A stretch of 64,000 bases of DNA from Paracyclopina nana (GCA_019096065.1 JAGUCH010000006.1:3244001-3308000), one strand, 5' to 3'. Numbered from the stretch's first letter, positions 38,389-49,924 are shown. The notes: generated by a model from the letters alone, not told the origin. Program-made: numbers and translations.

Positions 38389-38749
38389 GGGCGGTCTCAT
38401 ATTCGTCAATTGGGCAAGGTAGGTGGACTCACCTTCCCACCTACCTAGGGTAGGTGAGGGTAGGCAGGTGGGTAGGTGGGTAACCTAGTAGCTTAGTGAA
38501 CCAGTTAGTATGCAGGCAAGTTAAGTCAATTTGACTCAGAAATCACGAGAGGACATTTTGTGTAGAAGCAGCTTTTTGTTATGCTTAAAAAATTGACTTA
38601 AATTGCCTGCACTAACTGGTTCACTAAGCTACCAGGTTACCCACCTACCCACCTGCCTACCCTCACCTGCCTACCCTCACCTACCTACCCTAGGTAGGTG
38701 GGAAGGTGAGTCCACCTACCTTGCCCAATTGACGAATATGAGACCGCCC
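38389..38749. mobile_element. Hairpin element, GGGCGKTCTCATAT tip, copy 1
   Basis: 361 bp, nearly perfect inverted repeat with arms of about 145-160 bp and a central loop of about 55 bp (38534-38588). The outer tips read GGGCGGTCTCATATTCG and its reverse complement. The arms contain reiterated GGTAGGTGGG/CCCACCTACC. It has no coding capacity. It shares its tips with the elements at 40131 and 40439. A clear target duplication is not visible. Confidence 0.75.
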
Positions 38750-39712
38750 TTTTTTAAAGATATGTTTTTTTTCTGGATTTAGATGAACTTGGGCATTGGA
38801 AAAGAAGCGTCAGCTCGCGAGCAATAATTCCTTGTTGAAAGGTGATGCGTTGACAATGAGCAAAAAGTCATTTATAACAGCAGTTCAGCTTTTGTGGTTC
38901 CACACCGTCGAGTTTGGGCACAGTGGGTGGTAGTATGTGGCAACAAAACTCGTGGTTCTGGGCTCATTTAAAAGTGGATAAAATCTCCTTAAAAGATCTA
39001 CCGTTAATGGCATTGAAAATGGCCAAATATATATGTTAGTGCTTTCAAATCTTGATTTTTGCTTGAATTCCAAATGCTTCCGAATTTCCTATTTTTGGTC
39101 GCTTTGCCCTATTTGAAGCTGGCTTTTTGGGAGAGTTTTGGAGTGCAAAAATAAGAAGGTTATTTTTTTCATCCTTTGGAACAGTCAATGCATTTGAACG
39201 TGTGGGTTTTTCAAGGAGTCAAATGTTCAGCAAAAGTGCCCTTTTGCAGCCGGCTGTGATTGGGCGGCTTTCCATGAAGTAGGAGGAGTCAATCTGCAAT
39301 GCTCTGGTTCTGGTCGCGAAAGCGGGACAAAAGTCCCATGGTGCCGTTTTCCATGTCGACACCTCGCTTTCACTGATACGATTTGACTTTTCAGTGTTTG
39401 CACCAAATCCACCCCGAAAACATATTGAACGTTTCAAGCATGCAATAGCAGCACTAATTTGCTTGAATTGAACGCTATCTGGGAACTGATGATGCCTCAC
39501 ACAGGTATGCCTCCAAATTAGAGTGACATTCAATAATTTTCAAATTAACCTTTGAAGCCACACAAATGTGCCAAAAAGAGAAAAGAAGAAAATTCTCTTT
39601 GCATTTCGTAGCCTGCTCAAGTTGCTAATTAAAACTGATAGTATACTATTAGTAGTTATACATGCTAAATGGCTCAAGTTTAACTCCAACTCAAAAATTA
39701 CTCCTGATAAAG

Positions 39713-42700
39713 GTCAAGCTGGAATTAATCAATTGGGCGGAGTGTTTGTCAATGGCAGGCCTTTGCCAGATTATGTAAGACGCAGAATTGTGGAGCTGGC
39801 CATGATGGGTGTGCGGCCTTGTGACATTTCCAGGCAACTCCTGGTGTCCCATGGGTGTGTGTCCAAGATCCTGACCCGATTCTACGAAACTGGATCAGTC
39901 AAGCCTGGATCCATTGGAGGAACAAAACCAAAGGTAATCTTCCGACTTTGGATTAGCTGGGAGCAGAGTAATTACGCTTGCTTTATTTCTATTTTTCTGA
40001 GCTTCTGACAAAAATAAATCTAAATCGGCTCGCTGCTGATCTCCTTCAAAAGCCGCATTATCAAGTTGAAAGGCTTTATTTCCCGTTCCAACACGCTTTT
40101 TAGAGCAAAGAGCTCAATGCTCTTTTTATAGGGCGTTCTCATATCGCATTTGGGTTAAACCAAAACTTATACTGCTTAGACCAAACTGACTTTTGTCCGG
40201 ACAAAAGTCAGCATTCTTGTAGCGTTTAGTTTAACCAGAATCAGCGTGGTTTAACTAAAATCAGTTTTGGTTTGACCAAACTGCGATATGAGAACGCCCT
40301 ATGCCATTAAGTTTTTATCCAACTTTTAAATTGTCCGAAATTGTCAGTTTTAGGGCTAGCTATAGGATGAGTTATGGTAAGTTGTGGTGAAATAACCAGC
40401 AAAATCTAGGTATTTGCTGAAAAGCGCGTCAGACTTTAGGGCGTTCTCATATTGGACTTTAGCTTACCTGATTTTGGTTAACCAAAAACCTGTTTTCGGT
40501 AGGTAGCCACTACATAGCGCTTGACTAAAAACCAGTTTTTGGTTTACCAAAATCAGGTTTTGGTAAGCTAAAGTCCAATATGAGAACGCCCAAAATCCTA
40601 ATTCTTTTCGGCCACCTCAAGAGCAAAGACTTGAAACAAATATACTAATATTGAGCCTAGTCATTCCTCCTTAATCCAATTTTGTTTGGTTAAGCTAGGT
40701 TCAAAATTGATGCCACAGCATTAGCGCATTGTGGAAGGATTTTGTTCGTCAAGAGAGAACAAGAAAGTAAGCCTAGCTCTTTCAGCAATTATTATGCATT
40801 TATGTATCAAGCTCATTATTATTATTGCTGGTAAAATATGAGCTGTTTGGTGATAAGAGCAGGAAAATGTTGGATTAGAGTCCGTGAAAGGTGACTAAAA
40901 TGATGATTTTCATGACGGCTCTATTTTTCTGAAATCGAAGCAATGAAGCTTCCTTCTAAGCAAAGCCAATATAGCTTCATAAATATCACCAATTTTCTCA
41001 AGAAGTTCAGCTTCAATAGGAACCCGAAGTCAAGCTGACTGCACTAGATGGCACTGAGTTCAGACGGCTTGACGTCATCAGCGCGCGAGCGTAGTTGACA
41101 CGTTCATCAAATGAGCTACTAGACGTGAACTGTACAAAATAGTCAAAAAGAGCCAGCTTCCTACTATAAAAAAGCCACTTTAATTTAGTGTGTCAATCTG
41201 GAAACACTTTTAATTAGTGCTCTAGCTTGCCCATAAGCCAGCCCAAAGGCCAGCCTGGAATTTTAGGAAAAGATGGAATTTCAGGAAATATACCACTCTT
41301 AATATAGTGAGATGTAAATATAATTGGTCTATTTGAAACTTAGGCTCTACTTAAGCTTGTGAAAATTACACCTTGCGAAAAATAATCAAGAAAATAAGGC
41401 ATTTTGCTAATTCAGACGGCGCAGCGTGAGCAGCGATCAGCCGTCTGAAATCTAATGAGCTCGCCGGTAGGATAAATATGGTACCGTTTTACGGTTCCCT
41501 ATAGCAACGCGCTTTTTCTGAGCGAAATGTCTCGCAGAAACTAGCTAAAATCTCGAAATCAGCGACTAACGCGTAATGCTGCAGAATCAAGATAACATAT
41601 AAAGTTTTTATTCAATAACTTCGCCGTTTGTGAGTATTTAAAAATTAAAAGAACACGTCTCTAATAATTTGGTGCATTAAGTCTAGCCAAAAGCAAGCTT
41701 ATTCAAGCTTTAGATATATTTCTTTGTTAACTTTTGGGAGATTGGCTTTCTAAAAGTCAAGCAATAAGAAAGCAGAAAAATCACTTGCACATTAAGTGTA
41801 CATCGTTTATGTTTACAATTCTGGTGTTTTGGGCGGTTTTTTTACGAATTTGGCGAAAAAGCTCGCGAAGTCAAAACAACTCGTGATCACGCTCAACAGC
41901 AAGAAACAAAACCAAAACACAACCAGAATTATCATTTGCGTCTTGAAAATAAGCGAGGAGGGGGGAATATCTAGGTTAATCCATTTGTACTGTGACCAAG
42001 CTAATTGTTGTCGTTTATAGCAAGTGGCGACTCCTTCGGTGGTGAAGCGAATTCTGCGGCTCAAATCCGACAACCCCGGCTTATTTGCCTGGGAAATCCG
42101 AGATCAGTTGCTAGCTCAAAGAGTTTGCGATCCTAATTCCATTCCGTCAGTGTCATCAATTAATCGCATTTTACGCAATGCTGGGCATCCTCCAGATCCC
42201 GAATTGCCACCAGTGGCAGCATCAGCAGCCACTTCATCCGCTTCTGCGTCAACAGCCACAACTTCATTGGCGTCAACTTCGGGAGCCTCACCAAAAATCA
42301 AGACCAATGGCAGCAATAATTCCCAAAGGCCATTACACCTAGAAATTGGTAAGCATATGTCCTTTTTTCAGCATCATTCTACAAATATTCATTTTTGTCA
42401 TTTTTCATCCTGAATGATGGCGCGCTCGACATTGTTCAATATCTGATTTTCCCATGACCACAATTAAAGTTTGCGTTTAAAATGTCTCTATGGGCTAACG
42501 ATGCAGTAAAAGCCTAGCTGATGATGGTTTTCATGGCATGTGACAATCAAGATCATCAGATCTTGATGTCATGTCTGTGCCAGAACTGAAATCCATTCTG
42601 GAAAGCCAGCCTAATTTCCGCCAAATGCACCTGCGTTCACTTTGTTCTACCACAACTACTACGCGTTTACCTTTCTAAACCAAATGGGGGGAATCTCTCG

Positions 42701-43760
42701 AAAGTTTTACATTTATCTGGCCATCACGACATTCACTCGCTGAATTGTCTGCTATCAAACCATTTCTTCGCTTTTTCGAGCTTCTACCAAACCTCAAGTG
42801 AGATTTGAAAAGTCGTATTACACCACGGCTTCTTCACTGAAAATACATTTTCGTCTGTAAATGAAAATGAGGTAGAAAAAGAAGCTTTCGAAGCTGGGAT
42901 ATGCATGGGATTTTTTCCAAGAATTTTTCTTCTTTCTTTCAGGAGAAGCCAAAACTGCTGCAAGAACCACCACCAATAGGAAAGTCGGCCATTCAGAGGC
43001 TTCAAATTCACCCATGCATTTGCCCTTCATTCACCAGCATTTAAATGCAGCGGCCTCAAGTTCAACTGGGAATTTATGGCCTTCAGGAAATGGCGCACGA
43101 TCGCATCAACAGCCTCTGCTGGCCTCACAAACGGCCTCTAACTCCGCACTTCCACCACCCCAGGCTCCTTTTTTGCCCACGCAGCCTCAAATGGCGGCTT
43201 TGGCGGCCGCGGCTGCTGCAAATTACTCACTTTGGCCGTCTTACAGAGCTGCAGCGGCTGCTGCGGCTGCCGCTGCTTTCGACCATTCTTCAGCCCCTTC
43301 ATCGAGTGCAATGCCCACCAATCCCTACTTTGAGGCCCCCCAAACTGCCCCGCATTCAGGGCTGGAGCATTCCTCACAGTCCCTATTTTATCCCTACCAT
43401 TTTGCAGCAGCTGCAGCCATGGCCTCGAGCCAAATGGCAATTTTTCAGCAGAGACTTCAACAACAGCAACAATTGCAGTTGCAACAGCAGCAGCAGCAGC
43501 AAAATGCTGAAGAGGATTTGCCAAGTTCTACAACGCAAGAGCCCAAAACTCCGCAGAAAAATGAAGAGCCTGAGAAGAGCAGCAATTCGAAAAATCCCTA
43601 TTCCATCGATTCCATATTGCAGAGCTCGTCTGGTCTAGTCAAGAGGAAGATTCTGGAGGTGTTGGATGAGGCTTCCTCGGTGAAGAAAATCAAAGGTGAA
43701 GAGACTTCTGAAGAGGAGCTAAAGGTTGAGGATGACGAGCATGATGACAACGATGATTAA
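39713..43760 (+). CDS. Poxn: Pox-neuro type paired-domain transcription factor (5' exon not found)
   Basis: Visible exons: 39713-39933, 42021-42348, 42943-43760, 455 residues plus a missing first exon. A complete paired domain starts [20 protein letters not shown], continues through the [20 protein letters not shown] recognition helix of the PAI subdomain, and after a phase-0 intron [15 protein letters not shown] and [11 protein letters not shown] of the RED subdomain. There is no homeodomain. The remainder is poly-Ala and poly-Gln rich. Near the C-terminus NPYSIDSIL followed by KRKILE and an acidic end matches the arrangement of Drosophila Pox neuro (NPYSIEELL). In flies the protein specifies poly-innervated external sense organs. 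No in-frame ATG precedes the paired domain in this exon. The acceptor cctgataaag at 39712 has a weak pyrimidine tract. Confidence 0.85.
40131..40299. mobile_element. Hairpin element, GGGCGKTCTCATAT tip, copy 2 (Poxn intron)
   Basis: 169 bp. The tips are GGGCGTTCTCATAT and its reverse complement. The arms have different sequence from the other copies, based on reiterated GGTTTAAC/GTTAAACC-like words. The middle is a 26-bp perfect palindrome at 40186-40211. Confidence 0.75.
40439..40591. mobile_element. Hairpin element, GGGCGKTCTCATAT tip, copy 3 (Poxn intron)
   Basis: 153 bp. The tips GGGCGTTCTCATATTGGA and reverse complement are matched by arms reading ACTTTAGCTTACC / GGTAAGCTAAAGT and further ACCAAAA/TTTTGGT words. 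It is non-coding and lies 140 bp downstream of copy 2. Confidence 0.75.
41019..41499 (+). mobile_element. TA-flanked 481-bp MITE, copy A (Poxn intron)
   Basis: Begins GGAACCCGAAGTCA and ends ACGGTTCCC, with TA immediately outside both ends (41017-41018, 41500-41501). Short imperfect terminal inverted repeats. Sub-terminal CAGACGGC/GCCGTCTG palindromic words and a GACGTCATCAGCGCGCG segment. It aligns end to end, in reverse orientation, with 59043-59522. No ORF of note: a non-autonomous DNA transposon, TA target suggesting Tc1/mariner-class mobilisation. Confidence 0.75.
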
Positions 43761-43988
43761 TGGCATATAGCATGAATGGTATTTATTGTCATCAGGCTTG
43801 TTAGGTGTGTGTACTTGTGTATAATTGAGTCTGATGCCAGCAATGATGATATTTGAAAAATATGTCTGCCTCTCTCCTTTCTTCCCATTGTTTCGAAAGT
43901 TCAAGACTGTTTTAGCATTGTAAATTAAATTGTAAGAAGCTCCACGATCTAGTCAGTAATGAAAAAAGTCATAACTTCTCAAAGTGCA

Positions 43989-43994
43989 AATAAA
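43989..43994 (+). terminator. Poly(A) signal candidate of Poxn
   Basis: AATAAA 229 nt after the Poxn stop at 43760, in a stretch to 44846 that otherwise holds no recognisable gene. Confidence 0.45.
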
Positions 43995-44846
43995 TTCTCA
44001 AATAGAAAAATAAGCCGTTCTAAATCATTTTATCTGCGAATGGTGTAAGCATTTTCCGAAATTATGCTTGATCCTTATATTCAGAATAATGTTACTAATA
44101 GTAAATCGCCTTTTGGGTTCGCTTGACTTATGTGGTGTTCCTCTAAAAAGGAAATTAACTTGATCGGTAATGGTTGAATGAAAGGCTTCAAAAGGACGCT
44201 GAAGAAAAACTCAGCTTAACGGAAGGATTTTTGAAAGGCTAGAACTTGTAAATCTGGAAGATGACGTAAATGAACGCCAAATAATAGATAAGCATGAGTA
44301 TTCTTTGTTACTCAGAGGGATCACCAATTAGCCTCAAGGTATCGTTTACTAGTAATTGAGCTTGAATTGTGCCTCTCTAATGATTAAGTTCATTCTCATA
44401 CCCAGCAATTAGCAAATGCAGCTAGCTTCTACTTTCGAGTGATATTTTTCGTGGGTAACTTTAGCATATGTATGCCCATTTCTTTCAATGTGAAAAGATC
44501 AATAGCATCACGCGTTTGTAGTCGAACAAGCATTCATTCCAACCACTCTTGCAGCCAAAAATAGGCCCTTGTGTCAATCATAACGCAACTTACGAGCACT
44601 CGGGCTAATAACAAGTCAAAATACATCACGATGTAATGGATTCATGATTTCCCATCGGCAGATCGACAAAACGCCTAGGTAATTGCTACTAACGACTAGA
44701 AAAGCATGTCTGCGTTTTCCAAGGTATCCATATTTTGTTAGACTGAATATATTTATGTGTCATCATTACAAACATAATACTTTGGTAAGAAATCACAATG
44801 TTATATAGGAAAGCCCGCGATCGGTATAAACGGATGCTCAATTTGC

Positions 44847-46011
44847 TTAATGCCTCGTTCGTGCGTACATGCCAAAGAGCTGCTGGTACAAGTGGACAAT
44901 TTGAATGCTGTTGCTCAGGATGACCCAGTCCCTGAGGTCGCGTTCGGCCTCCGAGGTCGGGCAGGCCGTTCTAGCTAACACAATATCACGTTTGAGCACT
45001 GCTAAAGTCTCGGCCTCGTGGCCTCGCGATTTGAGAACCAAGAAAAGAGCCTCGACCACGCGGTTGGCAGCCTCGAAGGACAGCTTCCAAAAGTTGCCTT
45101 TTTTCGTGGCATAGGCCTCCGTCGAGGTTTCGAGGTCGCGTAGAACCAGCTCGAGGCCGATGGCCACGCGTTGAAAGAGGTTGTAGGCCGAGACGAGCAC
45201 GCCCTTTTCTGCGAGGCGAGCATTCTGTAAGAGATAAGGGTATGAATTTAAATATACTATGCTTTATAGTATAAGGGCCGCGGCCTCAATTAAGGTGAGG
45301 ATATGAGCCTACGTCAATGGCAGCTTTGTGTTATTTTGGTGTGAAAAGTACGAAAATTACCGTCGTTAAAGCATTCCATGCATGGCGAGGATGGCCAATC
45401 AACCGCTTCATTTTTGGAGGGATCATCCAAGGAAATGACATGTGCGCATATCTTTGAGAATAGGATGCGAAATCAGAGTCATGGAAAACGTTGAAGACCT
45501 GTAACATGAGAATTAAGTTAGATTCGCATTAGAGTCACAAGACCGGGCGGAATCTTACATATTGCTCTTTGAAGTGGTTGAATATTTCGCTCAATTCTGA
45601 CGCCTGCACTAGCAAGGTTTGCACAGCCTCGCCCTCTTCTTGCGGCAGAAAAACTGCATGCTGCAAAAATGATGACCACAGAGAACTGCTTCTTGTCGTG
45701 GCTTCCATAAATGGACATTGCTGGTGGGGGTTTGCCGCCAATTGCCCAATTTGGAGCATGCTCATCGAAATGACTGCAAAAAATGCGTTTTTAATATACT
45801 ATTAATTTTGAATTGAGAGAAAGTCTTACTTTGGATGAAAATCGAGTTTAGCCTTGAGATCATCACTTGTCTTTTTCAGTGGCTTTTTTGAAGTGCTTAA
45901 AACATGCTTTAACTGCGAGTCGTGAATTGCAACTAACCACCGTTTAAGCTTTCTGCTTTTGCTCCTCAATAATTCCACGGTGGTCGTGGGATATGGAACA
46001 AATTGTATCAT
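44847..46011 (-). CDS. Unknown helical protein, four exons
   Basis: Exons 46011-45830, 45760-45559, 45498-45361, 45224-44847 give about 299 aa with consistent phases. Splice sites are standard (gtaaga/gatgag, gtaaga/gttacag, gtaatt/tcttacag). The protein is rich in Leu, Ala, Glu and Arg, looks mostly alpha-helical, and has a Pro/aromatic centre (FPWMIPPKMKRLIGHPRHAW). I do not recognise the family. The 5' end is unsettled: an open segment upstream (about 46158-46060) encodes a basic, acid-free stretch (FLINRKVARACLRKIFLANL) resembling a mitochondrial presequence, but joining it in phase needs a weak donor (gtgcaa). The exon 2 acceptor was chosen by phase; the stronger-looking site at 45774 is out of frame. 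Confidence 0.6.
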
Positions 46012-46158
46012 TTCTCTGCGGTGAGATGTATTACCTCTTGATGCGCGTAGCAACTCACCTTGCACCGATGCGGTGGAAAAATGCCGCGTCGGAGATTAGC
46101 CAAAAAGATTTTACGTAAGCATGCACGAGCTACCTTTCTATTTATTAAGAAATTTTTC

Positions 46159-48117
46159 ATAATCTGAAAAAATCAAAAATTAACCAAGCCATTAAGCCAT
46201 ATGCTTTCCCCATTTCAATTTTTTTCCTAATGACAGATTTGTAACATTATAGGAGATAAATGAAATAAGCTTCAAGTTAATAATCTTTTGAGTTTAAGTT
46301 TTGGCCTCACCTAAAGCCCAATGCTCCAATGGCCAAGGTTTCGAGCCTTCTTTATGCATCTGTAGACCGAGTTATTCGGTAAAAATCGACTAATCGCGTT
46401 CCAATAATTTAACCTTTTTTCAAGGATTTTACAGGTTTCCTTATTCGCAAATTCATGATCTCAAAAATGTACTACTAGCTAAGAGTGCAATGATTTGCAA
46501 AAGTGTTCTCACAGTATATTTAAACACTTTTTTAAGCACGGCATCAATCTTTATATTTCTTTAAGTTTGTGCCCATTACGAAATGTGATTTTCATTCACG
46601 ATAAATAATTTGTAGTTGTCTAAAGTCCTAAATAAGCCACCCGTCGTTTATTTAAGGTTCAAGCATGATTCAGAGCTCGCACCTTAAGTTAAATTGCTAT
46701 TTTAGATCAACAGGCTAATTTTCCATGATGGCTTGCAATTCATCAGCCAAGGAAAAGCTATAGCTTAGGCTGCAACGCAAATTCCTGCATTCAAGACCAA
46801 AAGCCAAGGTATTTTGCCAGCTGTCGTAGGAAGGGAGAAATTCCCAAGCCTTCTTTGCCCTTTATGACACGTGAAGATGGTTGAGCATTCATTGCAAAGA
46901 ACGAACATTGCTCCGCATGAAAGTCGTACTTTTGGGATCGAACATTTAATTCTCATTAGAGCAAAACATAATTAAGAGTAGCACTAATACAGATAGTGTA
47001 GGGTAGCCAAGCGAAAATTGCGAAGAAAAAACAACAACAATTTAGTTTCCGCTTGGTAAGAGCTTAAAAGGAAATTTTCCAAGTGAGTTTTGTGGCAAAT
47101 TGTTTATGGAATTGTTCCGGACTTTTGGTTTTTTAATGGCTCTCATTAGGCAAATTAAAGGCCAACCAACTCAGCTGTCTTTTCCATTTACTCAGAATGT
47201 GCATTAAACATCACAGTAATCACAACATCTTTGTAGATACAAGACAGTTGGTGAAAAACCAAGACTTCTTACGCAAGCTGCTGTAGCTTAAAAGTAGTTA
47301 ATACAGCCTTGAACTTTTAAATTAATTATCATTTAACTTAACAGTTGCTAGGTTAACCTAACCTAAAAAGGCGTAATCAAAATCAATCGACGAAATGGTG
47401 CCTTTTTCATCTTTTCATAAAGAAAATTGGATTGTGACCAACATTTCCACCTACGCTTTGCGAACACAAAAAAATAATCCTCACTTAAAAAGTCAAGGAG
47501 CATCTCTTTAACAATAATTTTTTAAAAGGTTAATATTAGAATTTTGGCAAAAAGTCAAGCTTGAAAACAAGGCATGGTCCATCCATTTTTCTTTTGCGAA
47601 CTAATGCCTAATCTAGGAATTGGAAAATTTGGTCACTCTTTTAGTTGTGTGGTTTCTAAAACTGCTTGGCACCATGACAAAGTTTAGTCTATGCCATTTA
47701 GAACATCATTTTCAAGGCTTCTGATGCCATCAATCCATCTCATGGATTGGAATGAAGCATTTTGATACTAATCCGATTCGAAAGCCTGTTATCTCCTAAA
47801 AACTCTGAACGCTTTCACTGCCATCAAGTATTTTCCCTTTTTCTCATCTATGAAATTGCTCAGGTTTTGAGAGCTTAAAAGAAAGCGTGACACCAATTTC
47901 ACGGTCAGTTAAACGTGAAATTTGCAATTCTTGAGGATAATTATTCCTTAAACTTCCTTAAACTTCCTAAATCCCGCACATAAACGTAACATTTTACATA
48001 AGATTCACGGAACCTCTCTTCTGCTCATAATCTAGCTAAAGAAATTTAAGTGTGATTTACTAAAGTAATTAATGTTGAAAGTACTTTTAGAACGAGTACT
48101 TAAAAGCACAGAAAATG
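46159..48117. other. Intergenic stretch, nothing recognised
   Basis: About 2 kb of AT-rich DNA between the unknown gene and EXO5. Short ORFs lack domain content. One TTAACCTAACCTAA word near 47350 is too short to count as a telomeric repeat. Confidence 0.6.
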
Positions 48118-49286
48118 TCATTTTGGTCCATTGTTCCGCTGCAGCTCTTTCGCCTTGGCTAATCTCCAACTGCAATTTTCAGCAAAGCAACAAGAAGAAC
48201 ATTTCCACGCTTCTTCTATATCCACTCCTTGAGCAAAACGTTGTCCAAGCCAGAATTGCTCAAGACTTGCCACCTTTTCCGCGAGCCAAGTCTCATTGTA
48301 GTCTACGTGGACATTGGCAAAAACTTCATCAGCCTTGTCTTGGCAACGGTACTCAAGAATTGCGGATTGTTTCACATGCAACGGACCCAGCTCACGCAAC
48401 AGATCCATGAGTTGACTCAAGGATGCACATGAAGTCTGCGAAGGACAATGCCGAAGGACATCCTCGCCGAAGGTCTTGTCTTTGTCCAGTTTAAGTGTTT
48501 CACATACTTCGTCCACTTTGAGGTTGTGCAAGTTTTCAAGCAAGTACTGCACAATTTACAAGGTTTTGCTATGTCTCCGTAAAACTTCAAAAATTTGCTG
48601 AATATTTAAAAAAAAGAAAGCAATGAAAGTGACTGGCGTAAAACCTTGTAAATCATGAGTTGGAAGTCGTGCGTGATCTGTTGGGCTTTTCCAGGCAAAC
48701 ACGCCTTCGTTCTGGTCTTAAATTCGCAAATCTCAATGCCATCTTTGGTCCACCTCAACTCGTCGATTTTCCCTAGCAGAAAGAGTTTCCCAACCCTGCC
48801 AAAGATGGGCACTTCCCTGCAAAACTTGAGTGCTTTCAAGTTTTTCAGGTGGCTGTACAAGTTGAGAACTTTGATGGCGAAAATGTCCTCGTCCGATTCT
48901 ATCTTCACATCTACATAATCCTCGGATTCCAGCTCACGTGCCAAGTGGAGTTGTGATCCTTTTGACACGTACTCTGGTTGCTCTACTAAGGCCTCTTGCG
49001 GTCGAGTGAAGCCATATTCCAACTGTTGTTCGCACCATAATTGGCTCGTCAAGTGTGTCACCCATAGGTAGCCATTTCGCCACTTTTCCAAGGGAGTCAA
49101 TAGCTCATCATCATCTAGGTCACCTTTAGAAAACTACAGAAATTCAACTCATCCAATAACTGACAAAGCACAAGTCTAGTTGTCAAAGATAAAACTATTC
49201 ATGAATGAGAATCCGGATGATTCATTCTCACCCCAGATTTCATCATTGTGATCACACGATTTTCCTCCTGGATTTTGAGAGCTCAT
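48118..49286 (-). CDS. EXO5: Exonuclease V (EXO5/DEM1), Fe-S single-strand DNA exonuclease
   Basis: Exons 49286-49232, 49123-48645, 48546-48118, 320 aa, all phases consistent. TPLEKWR and THLTSQLWCEQQLEYGF match the family N-terminal signature. The [4Fe-4S] ligands are visible as Cys49 (SQLWCEQ) and a C-terminal C-x2-C-x5-C at 294, 297 and 303 (CSSCCFAENC), the spacing of human EXO5. The PD-(D/E)xK nuclease core is present: GKIDELRW and ICEFKTRTK, followed by the Gln-rich helix HDFQLMIYK. The enzyme degrades ssDNA from ends, sliding past adducts, in nuclear interstrand-crosslink repair and, in yeast, in mitochondria. It is somewhat shorter than human EXO5. Divergent from the spinster gene, 638 bp away. 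Confidence 0.88.
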
Positions 49287-49924
49287 GATGACGTCAACAT
49301 TTGGGCTGCCGGTATAGAAAGTTCCATTCGCGCGTGCGCAAATGACACGCCAAAAAGTGGCGTGATTATTTTACGAGCCTGATCCTTCTTTCCGTGTGAA
49401 AGCACCAACTTTCTCTTCAAGGCCGGCCTTCTCTTTCTCAATGGAGATTCTCCACCGAAGCAGCTGTTTTTGTTGCTCAACAACATCGCATGTTTTCCGT
49501 TATATCCTCGCTCACGACTTTCCACTCAAATAGTTCGTCAAATCGCCAGAGTGAAAGTCAGTGTAAATAAACCATTCTCTGGTTTCGCGAGAAACTCACA
49601 AAAAAACTGCAGCGTTACCAGATAGAGCGGAAATCTCGCTCAATAATGATTTTACCCGGAAATAAAGGGAATATACATCACACCGTCAACTTTCTAATTG
49701 ATTTCATTCAAATCCTGTAGAATGCGGAAAGTATTAAGCTGAGGGGTGGTTGAAGAATGGAAGTTTGTACTTAGAATTCTGGCGTTTTTTGAAAGTCTCG
49801 TCTGGTCACATGGGAGTGACGTCGGACCGTTGAAAAGCAGATTGTCGTGCGATTTCGAGCAGGCCGGGGATTGAGCTTCGTGCGACAGTTAAAGTTTCGT
49901 TGCGACTCTGGCTTGAGGTGGAAA
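49287..49924. promoter_or_regulatory. Divergent promoter region, EXO5 / spinster
   Basis: 638 bp between opposite start codons. The 80-aa minus ORF here lacks recognisable features. A shared promoter is inferred from the arrangement. Confidence 0.4.

Larger units (their letters stand above)
28793..39712. other. Gene-poor region upstream of Pox-neuro
   Basis: About 11 kb without a recognisable gene. Open frames here are short and compositionally AT-driven, apart from the exon candidate at 32472-32709. It contains a 693-bp foldback element and a 361-bp hairpin element. By position it could hold distal control sequence for the developmental paired-domain gene to its right, which is inference only. 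Confidence 0.5.

Noticed and set aside
38400..38720. GGTAGG/CCTACC runs read as interstitial telomere-like or G-quadruplex array
   Set aside because: They form the inverted arms of the hairpin element and do not continue as a regular tandem array.
39219..39533. 104-aa minus ORF just upstream of the Poxn paired exon
   Set aside because: No motif, and two frames are open over the same GC-richer patch. It was considered as a Poxn first exon on the plus strand, but no ATG plus donor in the right phase was convincing.
43045..43638. 197-aa ORF in another frame over the Poxn last exon
   Set aside because: A shadow of the GC-richer poly-Ala/poly-Gln exon. The Poxn frame is supported by phase and by the NPYSID motif.
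45774..45830. Stronger-looking acceptor tttttgcag for exon 2 of the unknown gene
   Set aside because: Using it breaks the reading frame between exon 1 and the conserved-looking downstream exons; the next AG (45761) restores phase. RNA evidence could reverse this.
47340..47370. TTAACCTAACCTAA resembling arthropod telomeric CCTAA repeats
   Set aside because: Only two units; chance is sufficient.
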